Assembly (NCBI GenBank): GCA_012103255.1
Contig: WLXD01000002.1
Coordinates: 682,001-746,000 of the forward strand
Source of the DNA: Acidobacteriota bacterium
Lineage (GTDB): Bacteria > Acidobacteriota > UBA890 > WLXD01
Direction of reading: 5' to 3'
Length of the DNA stretch: 64,000 nucleotides
Part shown: one piece after another, positions 1-9,960 of the stretch
How positions within the stretch are numbered: position 1 is the first letter of the stretch
Layout: every line of letters starts with the position of its first letter
Program-made: the position numbers and the translations under genes
The notes under the pieces: generated by a model
Seen by the model: only the letters and a program-made list of their open reading frames with translations
Databases searched by the model: none
What the model was told of the DNA's origin: nothing

Positions 1-3000
1 TTCGTTGGCGAACCAGTCCTTGAGTTCATCGGGCATCTGCGTTTGCAGGCCCATGCCCACCTCGCCCCACATGTCCCAGTTGATCGAGACGAGCCGTCCC
101 CAGGGTCGGCTGCGTCGCGACCACGCGAAACTATCGAGGAAGTGATTGGCCGCGCTGTAGTCGACCAACCCGATGCCACCGAGCACGGCCGCGATCGACG
201 AGCATAGGACCATGAAGTCGAGGGGCTGTTCTGCGAACAAGCGATCGAGTACCAGCGTCCCGCGAGTCTTCGGCGCGAGCACGGGTGCCGACGATTCCGC
301 ACCCTTCAGCTGAATAATCCCCTCGCCGGGAATCCCGGCCGCATGAATCACTCCGCTGATCGACTCCGGTGGATAGCCGGCACCTTTCAACGAAGCCCTC
401 AGACCGGTCTCGTCGCACACGTCGGCGACAATCGGCACGACTCGCGAGCCGCACGCCTCGATGTCCTTCCATTCGTCGTGATCCGGAGCACCCGACCGAT
501 TGTTCAGCAAGAGCGTCACGTTCGCGCGCTGTGCAATCGCCCGGCCAAACTGGAGTCCCAGTCCGCCCCACCCACCGGTGATCAGGTAGACCCCGCCGTC
601 GCGGAAAGGCGTTGCCTCGATCTCGCCGACGGGCAGCGGTTCGAAGCTGCGCGACCAGCGGGCGCCGCGTCGATGGACGGCCACGATATCGCCCCGATGG
701 CTGCTGGCCTCATTCACCACGCGCTGCGCGGCACGACTCCCGCCCTCGATCCAGGTCGTTTCGTCGAGATCGAGCTGCAAGCAGTGGAGGTTGGCGTACT
801 CCTGCGCGATGACCCGCACGGGCCCTCCCACGACTGCCTGGTTCGGCAGCCCCACATCGCCGTCGTCAAGGGTTTCCGCGCCCGCAGTCACGACGGTCAC
901 GAGAACATCGTCTCGCGCCGGTCGCTCGCCGAGCGCCTGCGCGAGACCCAGGAGGCTGTAGAAGACCTGCTCGGGGTCTGCCGTACGGGGGGCCTCCTCC
1001 GGGCTCTCGGAACCGGGAAGCCAGCCATGCAGCACCCTGGCAATCTCGACGCCGTCCGCTTCGAGCTCCTCGAACAGCAAGCCGTAGTCCCCTGCCTCGC
1101 TCGGGCGCATCCGATAGCGACGTGACGATTCGCGACGGAACTCTGCACCCTCTCGAACAACAACCAGCTCAGCGCCCCTGGCGTCCAGCTCATCGATCAC
1201 GCTCAACCAAAGGGGACTGTCATCGGCGAGCAGCAGCCAAGGGCCGTTGGTTCCGTCGGTGGCTGGAGTGGGCGCGGCGGTGCGTTTCCACGACGGAACA
1301 TGCAGCCAGCCCGCTGGGTCCGAGATTTTCTCCAACGCAAGCGCCTGGCCGGTTGGCCGACTCGCCGAGGTCGACCCGAAGTCGCGTGGTTCGAATGGGT
1401 ACGTCGGGAGTCGCACCCGGCGCCGCGGCTCATGCGCGTGGAACTGATCCCAGTCGACCGCGGCGCCGGCGACCCATGCCTCGGCAAGTGCCTCATAGGC
1501 CACCGGAATGGCTTCGGGAATCGTCGACTGATCCGGCATCAACGCGAGAGCGGCGTCGTTCGGCTTGGAGGCTGTAGCGCCGCGAAGAAGCCCAGTGAGC
1601 GCATTCCCAGGCCCCACCTCGTACCACTGCACGGCAGCGACATCCGCATAGCGTTGGCGCAGCGCCGCTACGGCTGCGCGGAACCGCACGGGCTGCCTGA
1701 GGTTGTCCAGCCAGTAGTCCTTAGACCGGAGTTCGGCGACCGTCGCCGGCGCGCCCGTCACGGTGGAGACGAACTCGATCGCGTTGGGTTGCGGATCAGT
1801 TGCGCGGACCACCTCGCGGAGCTGATCGACGATCGGCTCAACCATCGGTGAATGAAACGCGTGCGCTGCGTCCAGTCGGCGCGCCGGAACCCGGCGACGG
1901 CGCAGTGTCGCCGCGAGCGCATCTATCGCGGCGGGAGCGCCCGAAACCACGGACAGCCTCGGCCCGTTGTAGGCCGCCACCACCACGTCCGCCGGGAGCT
2001 CACCGATATCCTCCGGCGCTGCCGCCACCGCGAGCATGCGGCCCGGCGGAAGGGTCTGCATGAGGCGTGCGCGCTCGACCACGAGGTTCGCCGCATCCGC
2101 GAGCGAGAAGGTCCCGGCAACGCAGGCGGCCGCGATTTCCCCCACGCTGTGGCCGATCACGGCGTCCGGCGCACCTACCCAGGATCGCCACAGTCGTGCC
2201 AGCGCATACGAAACAGCGAAAATCGCAGGCTGCGCTCTGTCGGTGCGGCCGAGCGCTTCCGTGTCGCCACCGAATATCACTTCGCGCATTCCATCCGCCA
2301 CGGGCGTACCGAAGGCCTCCAGGCATTCGTCGAATGCTTCGCGGTAGCTCGGCTCATCGGAGTAGAGGCGCGCCCCCATTCCCGGCCATTGGCTCCCCTG
2401 ACCGGGAAAAACAAACACACGAGTTGGCGCATCCGAGCCGATTGCCCCGTCCTTCCGTGGACAGAGATTTTCTCGTAGCTGGCTAGCCGTCGAAACGACG
2501 GCCGCGGCGCGGTGACGTAGCGGCACTCGACCACGCGAAAGGGTGTGGGCGGCATCGTGGAGTTCTGCAGCGCCGCAGCGTTCAAGAGAATCTGCCAAGG
2601 CCGTGCAAGTACTGGCCAAAGCGTCTGATGAGTTGGCGGAGGCCAAGATAATCGCCGGCCGTGCCCCTGGTTCGACCGAGATCGAAGCGGGAGGTTGCTC
2701 AAGAACGACGTGAGCGTTCGTGCCACCGAACCCAAACGCGCTCACACCCGCACGACGTTGCCCCTCTACGCGCCAACTCGTCGGCTCGGTTGGCACGAAA
2801 AACGGCGAGTCGGCGAGGGTAGCCTGCGGATTCGGGGTCTCGAAGTGCAAATGGGCTGGTATCGCGCCGGTTTCGAGCATGCGCACGGCCTTGATGAGTG
2901 CCGACGCACCCGCGGCGACGTTCACGTGTCCGATATTGGTCTTGACCGATCCAATCGCGCAGTAACCCGTGCGATCCGTATCGAACGCTTCCGTGAGCGC

Positions 3001-3966
3001 TCGGAGTTCGATGGGATCACCAACTTGCGTCGCGGTGCCGTGCGCCTCGACGTAACCGACGCTCTCGGAGTCCACGTTCGCGTCCGCGAGTGCCGCTCGG
3101 ATGACCTCGCGTTGGCCTGCCACGATCGGTGCTGTGAATCCAACTTTCCGGCCACCATCGTTGTTGATCGCCGTCCCCCGCACCACGGCGCGGATGTTGT
3201 CGCGCTCCGCTAGCGCATGATCGAGCCGGCGCAGCGCAACGAGCCCTGCGCCGTCGCCGAAGACGGTGCCGCTGGCGCTCGCGTCGAAGGTCCGACACGT
3301 GCCGTCGGCCGAGTGCATCAAACCTTCCTGGTACTGATATCCGGCGCGCAGTGGATGGCTCAACGAGACGCCCCCCGCGACAGCGATGTCGCAATCCCCG
3401 TCGCGAAGGGCGCGTGCTGCGAGATGCAACGCCACCAACGAGGTTGAGCACGCCGTGAGCACGGTCACCGCAGGCCCACGCAGCCCGAGCGCGTGCACTA
3501 CGCGGGTCGCGGCGTAGTCGCGGTGCGACAGCAGGAACGAGTCCATGTCGCCAGGCGCGATGGCGCGCTGCACCCAGTCGTAGTTCTCGTTCACCCCCAC
3601 GTAGAGACCGACACGAAGACCGTTGTCGCGAGGCGCATGGCCCGCGTCCTCCAGGCACTCCCACACGCATGCATGCAGCAGCCGCAGCTGCGGGTCCATG
3701 CGTCGCGCTTCGCGCGGCGAGTAGCCGAAGAGCGCCGCGTCAAAAGCGTCCGCGCCGTCGACGACACCCTTGGCGGGGACATAGTTGGGGTCACGGAACG
3801 TCGACTCGGGGACCCCTGCGGCGCGCAACTCCCGCTCGTCGAATCGGGTAATCGTGTCGCGGCCCGCGAGAATGTTGTCCCAGAAGGTGTCGACGTCAGG
3901 CGCGCCGGGCAGCCGAGCGGCCATACCGAGCACTGCTACCGCGCGCTGATCTGTCTCGTGATTCAC
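1..3966 (-). CDS. Modular type I polyketide synthase, KS-AT-KR (C-terminal part outside window)
   Basis: Open from a GTG at 3966 (AGGGGA about 9 bases upstream, in-frame TAG just before it) to the left edge, 1322 codons without a stop. The ketosynthase occupies about residues 8-440: active-site Cys in TACSTSLVALH near residue 172, His in EAHGTATQVGDP near 304, His in KTNIGH near 345. The acyltransferase follows (FPGQGSQWPGMG near 519, nucleophile in GHSVGEI near 602). Its HAFHSP motif near 704 predicts malonyl-CoA rather than methylmalonyl-CoA. After a ketoreductase structural region comes the catalytic ketoreductase (ITGGWGGLG near 1127, SSIAA, then YSAANHF near 1268). No dehydratase is seen between AT and KR. 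The carrier protein and anything later lie beyond the edge. The KS motif TACSTS resembles those of hybrid PKS/NRPS systems. The product cannot be predicted from one module. Confidence 0.95.
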   Translation of the reverse strand, partial: MNHETDQRAVAVLGMAARLPGAPDVDTFWDNILAGRDTITRFDERELRAAGVPESTFRDPNYVPAKGVVDGADAFDAALFGYSPREARRMDPQLRLLHACVWECLEDAGHAPRDNGLRVGLYVGVNENYDWVQRAIAPGDMDSFLLSHRDYAATRVVHALGLRGPAVTVLTACSTSLVALHLAARALRDGDCDIAVAGGVSLSHPLRAGYQYQEGLMHSADGTCRTFDASASGTVFGDGAGLVALRRLDHALAERDNIRAVVRGTAINNDGGRKVGFTAPIVAGQREVIRAALADANVDSESVGYVEAHGTATQVGDPIELRALTEAFDTDRTGYCAIGSVKTNIGHVNVAAGASALIKAVRMLETGAIPAHLHFETPNPQATLADSPFFVPTEPTSWRVEGQRRAGVSAFGFGGTNAHVVLEQPPASISVEPGARPAIILASANSSDALASTCTALADSLERCGAAELHDAAHTLSRGRVPLRHRAAAVVSTASQLRENLCPRKDGAIGSDAPTRVFVFPGQGSQWPGMGARLYSDEPSYREAFDECLEAFGTPVADGMREVIFGGDTEALGRTDRAQPAIFAVSYALARLWRSWVGAPDAVIGHSVGEIAAACVAGTFSLADAANLVVERARLMQTLPPGRMLAVAAAPEDIGELPADVVVAAYNGPRLSVVSGAPAAIDALAATLRRRRVPARRLDAAHAFHSPMVEPIVDQLREVVRATDPQPNAIEFVSTVTGAPATVAELRSKDYWLDNLRQPVRFRAAVAALRQRYADVAAVQWYEVGPGNALTGLLRGATASKPNDAALALMPDQSTIPEAIPVAYEALAEAWVAGAAVDWDQFHAHEPRRRVRLPTYPFEPRDFGSTSASRPTGQALALEKISDPAGWLHVPSWKRTAAPTPATDGTNGPWLLLADDSPLWLSVIDELDARGAELVVVREGAEFRRESSRRYRMRPSEAGDYGLLFEELEADGVEIARVLHGWLPGSESPEEAPRTADPEQVFYSLLGLAQALGERPARDDVLVTVVTAGAETLDDGDVGLPNQAVVGGPVRVIAQEYANLHCLQLDLDETTWIEGGSRAAQRVVNEASSHRGDIVAVHRRGARWSRSFEPLPVGEIEATPFRDGGVYLITGGWGGLGLQFGRAIAQRANVTLLLNNRSGAPDHDEWKDIEACGSRVVPIVADVCDETGLRASLKGAGYPPESISGVIHAAGIPGEGIIQLKGAESSAPVLAPKTRGTLVLDRLFAEQPLDFMVLCSSIAAVLGGIGLVDYSAANHFLDSFAWSRRSRPWGRLVSINWDMWGEVGMGLQTQMPDELKDWFANE

Positions 3967-4085
3967 GCCGATCGTCCCCTAGCTAGAGATCCTCTGTGCT
4001 TGGACGCGAATCGGAGCGCATGGGTTTCAAAGTCATAAGCCGTGAAGAGAATCGATTCGCGAAGCGCCGGGGATCGGGCGGAGAA

Positions 4086-6977
4086 TCAGGTCTCTGGCTT
4101 GTCCGGGCTGAGCGGCTGCCGTAGCGCCTCCTCAGCGACCTTCAGCGCGCCGTAGGGTGCCTCCGCGACGTTGTAGCCAGGCCCCTCGATCTGGTAGTAG
4201 CTGCCCGGGAACAGCTCGCCGCTCTTCGTCTCCGAGCGATCGGCCACCTTGACGATCTCGGCCGCACACACTTTGTACTCCGCAGTGCCGGTGATCGGGT
4301 CGCCAGCATCGTTGGTAAGCACGTTGGCCCGCGCTTCACCGAAGTGCAGCGGCATCCAGATGCATCCGGGTCGAACCTGGCGCGAGACGATGGCGCGACA
4401 CTCCACATCACCGCGCCGGGTCGACACACGCACCATGTCGCCGTGAGAGACACCGCGCTTCCGCGCGTCCCGCGGGTGGATCTCCACGAACGCGTCGGAC
4501 TGCTTCATGTGCAGACCCTGTTCGCGTCGTGTCTGTGTGGCCGCGTTGTAGTGATAGAGCGTGCGGCCCGTGGACAGGAGCAGCCCGTAGTCCTCGTCTT
4601 CGAGCTCCATCGACGGCCGGTACTCGACCGGCACGAACAGCCCCTTGCCGCGGAGGATGCCGTTCTCGTGGAGGTATTCCGTTCCCGGATGTTCGGGGTC
4701 GGGGCACGGCCACTGGATGCCCGTCTTGCCCTCGTGCATTTCGGTCTCGAGTCGCTCGTGAGAAATTCCCGCGAACTTGTCCGCGTCTCGTGCGAGCTCG
4801 TCGTAGACGTCTGCTGTGTTCGTGTAGTTCCAACCAGCGCCGCAGGCGTTCGCCAGCGCCTGAACGATCTCCCAGTCGGCACGCGCCTCACCCGGCGGCT
4901 CAACGCCTTTGCGGACACGCTGTACGCGGCGCTCGGAGTTGGTGAACGTGCCTTCTTTCTCGGCGAAGACCGCTGCGGGGAAAATGACGTCCGCGTATCG
5001 TGTCGTTTCGTTGTGAAACGGCTCCTGAGTCACCACAAAGTCGAGGTTGTTCATCCCCTTTTCGAGCTTCGTGACGTTCGGCTCGGAAATGATGATGTCC
5101 TCGCCCATGATGAAGAGGCCTTTGATGTCGTCGCCGACAGTCTTCATCATCTCGTTGAGGTTCAGGCCGGGCACAGGCGAGAGTTCCACACCCCACGACT
5201 TCTCGTAGCGGGCGTGAACCTCGGGATCATCTACACGTTGGTAGCCGGGCAGGAACACCGGCGTGGCGCCGGCGTCGTTGGCGCCTTGCACGTTGTTCTG
5301 GCCACGCAACGGGTTCATTCCGGACGACGGCTTGCCGAGATGTCCGGTCATCAGCACCAGATTCGCCAGGCAATAGACGTTATCCGTGCCATGCGAGTGT
5401 TCGGTGATGCCTAGCGTGTAGTAGATCCCGGCCTTCTCGGTGGTGGCGTACTTCCGCGCGGTCCAGCGAATGTCATCTGCCGAGATCCCCGTGACCTTCT
5501 CGGCCTCTTCGGGCGTGTATCGCAGCACCGACTCGCGAACTTTCTCCCAGTCCTCGGTGTTCTCGTCGATGAACTCCTGATCCACAAGCCCTTCGGTGAC
5601 GATCACGTTCGCCATCGCGTTGAGCAGCCAGACGTCGGTACCCGGTCGCAGCTGGAGATGTTTCTCGGAGATCGAGGTCATCCAGATCGAACGTGGATCG
5701 GCAACCACCATGGTGGCGCCGGCTTTCACCGCGCGCTTCATTTCCATCGCGATGATGGGATGCGCCTCGGAGGTGTTACTGCCGATGACGAACAGGAACT
5801 CGGCGTCGCGGATCTCGCCGATCGAGTTCGTCATAGCTCCCGCCCCGAATGTGGTGACCAGACCGGCCACCGTGGGGGCGTGTCATGTGGCCGCACATTG
5901 ATGAACGTTGTTCGTGCCGAACACCGCGCGGGACATCTTCTGAACGAGGAAGTTCTCTTCCATGGTGCATCGCGAAGAGGACACGAAGCCCAGGCTGTCT
6001 TTCCCGTGCTTGTCCTTCACTGCGAGCAACCCGCTGGCAGCCGCCTGGAGCGCTTCATCCCATGATGCAGGATGAAGTTCGCCGTCCTCGCCGCGGATCA
6101 GGGGCGTGGTGATGCGATCTTCGTGATGCACGAAGTCGTATGCGAACCGACCCTTCACGCAGAGGTTACCGTCGTTGGTGGTCGTTCCCACCGGCGGGCT
6201 CGTGACCTTCACGATGCGACCCTGGCCGTCGCGGGCATCACGATCGACGTTGAGGTCGAGCTGGCAGCCGACGCCGCAGAAGTTGCAGGTAGTGCGCACC
6301 TTGTCGAGTTCGCGCTCAGGCTTGTCGCCGCGAACGAGCGGCATCTTCTTGCCCATCGCGCCGGTCGGGCACACGTCGATACACCCGCCGCAGAGCTCGC
6401 ACGAGGTATCCATGAGCGAGAGCTTGTCGACCGTCGAGATCGTCGTCTCGGACGCCCTTCCAGCAAGGGTGATCGCGTTGACGCCCTCGATCTCGTCGCA
6501 GTAGCGCGTGCAGCGAGCGCAGAGAATGCAGAGGTCAGGCTCGAAGAGGACGTACGGGTTGCGATCGTCGGGACGGGCGTCCCGCAGCGACTCCATGTAT
6601 CCCCAGTCCATCGGCGCCTCATAGTGCGACGCCATCGCGTGAAGCTCGTTGGGTGCTCCGGGCTCTGCGGCCGCCGGATCGGTCGGATGATCCGTCATGT
6701 AGAGCGACAGAAGCGTCTGCCGGTGCCGGTCGATCCGCTCGTTCTCCGAGGCGATCTCCATGCCGGGCTCGAGTTGCGTCGCGCATGCGGGCGCCAGCCG
6801 ACGCCAGCCATCGATCTCCACGAGGCACGTGCGGCAGGCGCCCACGGCATCCAGGCGAGGGTCATGGCAGAGCGTGGGAATGTAGATATCGTGCCGTGCG
6901 GCAACGTCCAGCACGGTTTCGCCAGGGGCGAAGTCGTACTCGCGGCCGTTCAGCTTGATCGTCGACTTGTCGCTCAT
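4086..6977 (-). CDS. fdhA: Selenocysteine-containing formate dehydrogenase alpha subunit (in-frame UGA read as Sec)
   Basis: Catalytic molybdenum/tungsten subunit of a NAD-linked formate dehydrogenase, 963 residues if the TGA at 5885-5883 (codon 365) is read through. The N-terminus is NuoG-like: [2Fe-2S] Cys37, 48, 51 and 65, then two ferredoxin-type motifs (CILCARCTRYC and CELCGGCIDVCP). The molybdopterin oxidoreductase domain starts with CNFCGVGC plus a later Cys for its own [4Fe-4S]. The local sequence CAAT-Sec-HAPTVAGL matches the active site of E. coli FdhF (CARV-Sec-HGPSVAGL), including the conserved following His. The same frame continues with canonical family sequence (GAMTNSIGEI, GQNNVQGA) through the dinucleotide-binding domain to TGA at 4086. 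A hairpin directly after the UGA fits a bacterial SECIS. The start ATG lies in an ATGA overlap with fdhB. Automatic callers would split this gene in two at the UGA. Confidence 0.94.
5841..5885 (-). promoter_or_regulatory. SECIS-like hairpin adjoining the selenocysteine UGA of fdhA
   Basis: Reading the minus strand, the UGA (5885-5883) is followed by CA and a two-part stem. The lower stem is CGCCCC (5879-5874) with GGGGCG (5846-5841), six perfect pairs. The upper stem is GGUGGCC (5871-5865) with GGUCACC (5859-5853), seven pairs including one G-U. The apical loop is GGUCU (5864-5860). The E. coli fdhF SECIS has a GGUCU apical loop at nearly the same distance from its UGA, which is what SelB recognises. 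The hairpin lies in coding sequence, as bacterial SECIS elements must. selA, selB and selC are not in this window. Confidence 0.85.
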
Positions 6978-8569
6978 GCCTCGAACTCCTCCGGGAAGTG
7001 CTCAAGTGCCAGTGTAAGCGGCAGAGGGGCGGCCTGTCCGAGCCCGCAGATCGAACCTTCGTTCATCTGCCAGGCAGCGTCGGCGACATGCTGCAGTGCC
7101 GCGCCGGACGTCGTGTCGTTCGCGATGTTCTTGCTCAGCGCGTGCGCGAGGTATCGGGTGCCGATGCGGCAGGGTGCGCACTGCCCGCAGCTTTCCGCCT
7201 CGAAGAAGCGGAGCTGGGTCATGACCGCGTCGCGCAGGTCGGCATCGCTGTTGAGCACGACAACTCCGGCAGAGCCGAGCATCGACCCCACGCCTCCGAG
7301 TGAACGAAATGCCAGAGGGACTTCCCGCATCGAAGCCGGCAGGAAGCCTGAGCTCGCGCCACCCGGACTGAAAGCCTTGAGTTCACCGACGTAGCCGCCG
7401 GCCGCTTCGACCAGTTCATCGAGCGTTACGCCCAGCGGGAGTTCATAGGTGCCGGGCCGACCCACGTCGCCGGAGATGCAGTAGAGCTTGGTGCCCGCCT
7501 CGTCCCGGCCTAGGGCCTTGAACCAGTCGCCACCCCGATCGACGATCGCGGGAACACAGGCGATGGTTTCGACGTTGTGAATCAGCGTCGGCTTGCCCCA
7601 CAAGCCCTTCTCGACCGGGAAAGGAGGCTTCAGCCGCGGCATCCCGCGCTTACCCTCGAGGGCCTCGAGAAGCGCCGTCTCCTCGCCGCAGATGTAAGCG
7701 CCATGTCCGGCGTGCAAATGAAACTTGATGTCGCCAAAGACACCGGCCGCGGCGAAACGCTCGATGCCGTCCTCGATGACCGTCCAGGGCACTTCGAACT
7801 CGCCGCGGAGATAGAGATAGACCTCCGTCGCTCCAATGGCGTGCGCGGCGATGGCCAGGCCCTCAAGGACACGATCCGGGCGCCGGAGCATGACCTCACG
7901 ATCCTTGAACGTTCCGGGCTCGCCTTCGTCGGCGTTGAGAACCACGTAGCGGGTCGTCTCGGCCTGGTTGCGCGTGCCGTTCCACTTGATGTGTGCCGGG
8001 AAACCAGCTCCACCGCGCCCCTGAAGGCCCGCGGTTTCGATTGCCTCGACCACAGCGTCAGCACCGATCTCGACAGCGCGACGAAACGCCGTCCCGGACC
8101 AGTCGGGATCACCCATCAGGTTGAGTACCAGCGTATCCGGATCATCACGTTCGGGGCCGACGGCCCCGAACCAGACCTCGTCGTCAGCATTGGCGGCGGA
8201 GCGCAGGTTCTCCCACTCGCCCTTGGCCTCGTGAACGTCTTCGACCGTCACGCTCGGTAGCACCCGTCGGTCGCGCAGGACCGCAGGCGCCACATCGCAC
8301 CCGGCGAGGCAGGTGCATCCTTCCACTGGCAGGTCGTTCAACTCCGCCGCTCGGAGTACGTCGTCTGCCCCGGCCATCCGGCACGAAAGCCCCGTGCAGA
8401 CGCGAATCTTGGCATCTGGGCGCGCTAGTAGGTGGTAGAAGCTGCCAACGCCATAGACGTCGGCCTCGGGGATGCCGGTTTGCTGCGCGACCTGACGCGC
8501 TGCCCCCGGCACCAGCCCACCGGCCTTCTCCAGCAGTTCCTGGATCTCGTGACGTCGATCTTCGCTCAT
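6974..8569 (-). CDS. fdhB: NAD-dependent formate dehydrogenase beta subunit (NuoE-NuoF fusion)
   Basis: Diaphorase subunit that passes electrons from FdhA to NAD+, 531 residues. Residues 1 to about 135 are a NuoE-like thioredoxin-fold [2Fe-2S] domain with two Cys pairs, one in CTGLSC and one in CTCLAGC. The rest is NuoF-like: FMN/NADH-binding GRGGAGFP, NADEGEPGTFKDRE, GEETALLEALEGKRGMPR, and a C-terminal [4Fe-4S] motif SCGQCAPCRIGT. In many FDH and hydrogenase operons these are two separate genes (as in fdsG and fdsB), so a fusion is likely here. Its TGA overlaps the fdhA ATG in ATGA, implying coupled translation. No fdhD or formate channel gene is visible nearby. Confidence 0.94.
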   Translation of the reverse strand: MSEDRRHEIQELLEKAGGLVPGAARQVAQQTGIPEADVYGVGSFYHLLARPDAKIRVCTGLSCRMAGADDVLRAAELNDLPVEGCTCLAGCDVAPAVLRDRRVLPSVTVEDVHEAKGEWENLRSAANADDEVWFGAVGPERDDPDTLVLNLMGDPDWSGTAFRRAVEIGADAVVEAIETAGLQGRGGAGFPAHIKWNGTRNQAETTRYVVLNADEGEPGTFKDREVMLRRPDRVLEGLAIAAHAIGATEVYLYLRGEFEVPWTVIEDGIERFAAAGVFGDIKFHLHAGHGAYICGEETALLEALEGKRGMPRLKPPFPVEKGLWGKPTLIHNVETIACVPAIVDRGGDWFKALGRDEAGTKLYCISGDVGRPGTYELPLGVTLDELVEAAGGYVGELKAFSPGGASSGFLPASMREVPLAFRSLGGVGSMLGSAGVVVLNSDADLRDAVMTQLRFFEAESCGQCAPCRIGTRYLAHALSKNIANDTTSGAALQHVADAAWQMNEGSICGLGQAAPLPLTLALEHFPEEFEA

Positions 8570-8661
8570 GATCCGACCATGCTAGCCGTCCCCCTGGCAA
8601 CGGTCTACTCGCTACAGTTGCGCTACATTGAGGGCTCACAGCCAACCCTGGACGGTCCCCG

Positions 8662-9114
8662 TTGCATCACAAGACCGACGATCCGCTGCTCAAGTTCCTC
8701 TGGGCGATCATCCGCCTCGCGGTGCGGGTTCTGGCGGTCTTGATGACACTGCTCATCCTGTGGGGCGTGGCCGACGTCGTCTGGGTCGCCTACCAGGCGC
8801 TCATCGCGCCACCGTTTCTCCTGGTAACGATCGCCGACATCCTCCAGATCTTCAGCGCTTTCATGGCCGTCATGATCGCGATCGAGATCTACGAGAACCT
8901 GCTGGTCTATCTGCAGGAAGAGCTCATCAACGTCGAGATCGTCCTGGCCACGGCGCTCATGGCCGTTGCACGAAAAGTCATCGTGCTCGACTACAACAAG
9001 GTCGGCTACGACTACGTCTGGTCAACCGCGGGGCTGGTCATCGCGCTGGGCGTCGCCTATTGGCTAATCGTGCAGAGGCGCCACGAACGCCAGGCGCGGG
9101 CGGAATCGGACTAG
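8662..9114 (+). CDS. PsiE-like four-helix membrane protein
   Basis: 150-residue integral membrane protein with four hydrophobic segments (about 18-45, 49-82, 92-110, 117-137). Their arrangement, and the acidic stretch IEIYENLLVYLQEE between helices 2 and 3, resemble the phosphate-starvation-inducible PsiE family. The role of that family is poorly defined. The only available start is TTG at 8662, with no clear Shine-Dalgarno, so the first residues are uncertain. It is divergent from fdhB across 92 bp and convergent with the next gene. Confidence 0.75.
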   Translation: MHHKTDDPLLKFLWAIIRLAVRVLAVLMTLLILWGVADVVWVAYQALIAPPFLLVTIADILQIFSAFMAVMIAIEIYENLLVYLQEELINVEIVLATALMAVARKVIVLDYNKVGYDYVWSTAGLVIALGVAYWLIVQRRHERQARAESD

Positions 9115-9138
9115 CCGGCACCACTCCGAAGCTCCGAC

Positions 9139-9960
9139 TCAGCCGGTCGGGATCAGAAATTTGATCGCGAAGAACAGGCTCCAGCCTGGCGCCCGCTCAG
9201 GCTTCTCGACGTTGCGGAAGTAGCCCAGCTTGAAGTCGACCGGCGTAGTGCCGAACCGGTGCAGTTTCCCCAGGCCACCACCCAGCGGCACCGTCCACTT
9301 CTCGTCGTCTTCCCAGTTTGCGGTGATGATCGGGTTGGTAAACGCGTACCAACCCTGGCCGAAGTTGTAGTTGATGAAAGGCTGGAAGGTCAGGCGATTG
9401 ATGGACTTGTCACCGGAACCGGCGAAGTCCCACACGTTCTGCGCCAGCGCACCGAGCACCCACTTGCCCGGCATGGTCAGCACCACGAAGCTCGGACCGG
9501 CTGACCAGCGCTCGCTGGATATGCCTTCGACCCCGAGGGGCGCCGTGATCGCGGCGCCAGCGCCCCAGATCACCTTGCTCGCTGCCGCCGGCGAGAAGAA
9601 CGCCTGGTAGGTGAAGTCGGCAAGTCCGTTGACGTCAATTCCGGGAACGTCAGCTGCCGCGGGCAGCGGCCCGATCGGCAAGTCGCCGTCAACACCAGCA
9701 TCGATCGAGGCATACGGCACGATGAAACGGTTGATCAGATTGAAACGCCCGAGCTTCGTCGGCACGACCGGCTTGGCAATCAACGCGTTGGCATAGCCGG
9801 CGTCTGCTCGATGGCTCCAGAACTCGAGCGGAATGCTGATCACCGCAGCCACGGGATTCTGCGACTGCTTGGCAAGTTCCGCCTCGCTTGCTTCCTGCGC
9901 AGAGACGCCGCCGGCCGCAAGTACGCAGCCCAGCAAGAATCCAACTTGAGTGATCTTCAT
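9139..9960 (-). CDS. Secreted outer-membrane transporter-like protein
   Basis: 273 residues starting at ATG 9960, with GAGGA four bases upstream. It has a clean signal peptide (MKITQVGFLLGCVLAAGGVSA, cut before QEAS). The mature protein begins ASEAELAKQSQNPVAAVIS and then shows alternating hydrophobic/aromatic strands rich in Trp, Gly and Asn, ending with aromatic residues (WSLFFAIKFLIP) as in outer-membrane beta-barrels. This matches a widespread family variously labelled transporter or, misleadingly, neuromedin U. Its substrate is unknown. The arylsulfatase gene lies 86 bp upstream on the same strand, so the two may be co-transcribed. Confidence 0.75.
   Translation of the reverse strand: MKITQVGFLLGCVLAAGGVSAQEASEAELAKQSQNPVAAVISIPLEFWSHRADAGYANALIAKPVVPTKLGRFNLINRFIVPYASIDAGVDGDLPIGPLPAAADVPGIDVNGLADFTYQAFFSPAAASKVIWGAGAAITAPLGVEGISSERWSAGPSFVVLTMPGKWVLGALAQNVWDFAGSGDKSINRLTFQPFINYNFGQGWYAFTNPIITANWEDDEKWTVPLGGGLGKLHRFGTTPVDFKLGYFRNVEKPERAPGWSLFFAIKFLIPTG

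Noticed and set aside
343-1125. Plus-strand open frames over the left 4 kb (343-1125, 1300-1851, 1852-2478, 3493-4038)
   Set aside because: They lie antisense to the continuous KS-AT-KR reading frame and show no family motifs.
4086-6977. Two separate genes (4086-5870 and 5883-6977) instead of one fdhA
   Set aside because: Both halves are in one frame, the break is a single UGA at the catalytic Sec position, and a SECIS-like hairpin follows it; neither half alone is a complete enzyme.
6072-7394. Long plus-strand open frame opposite fdhA/fdhB
   Set aside because: Its translation has no recognisable domain and is rich in Arg/Ala/Val as expected for antisense of GC-rich coding DNA; the opposite strand has intact Fe-S and FMN motifs.
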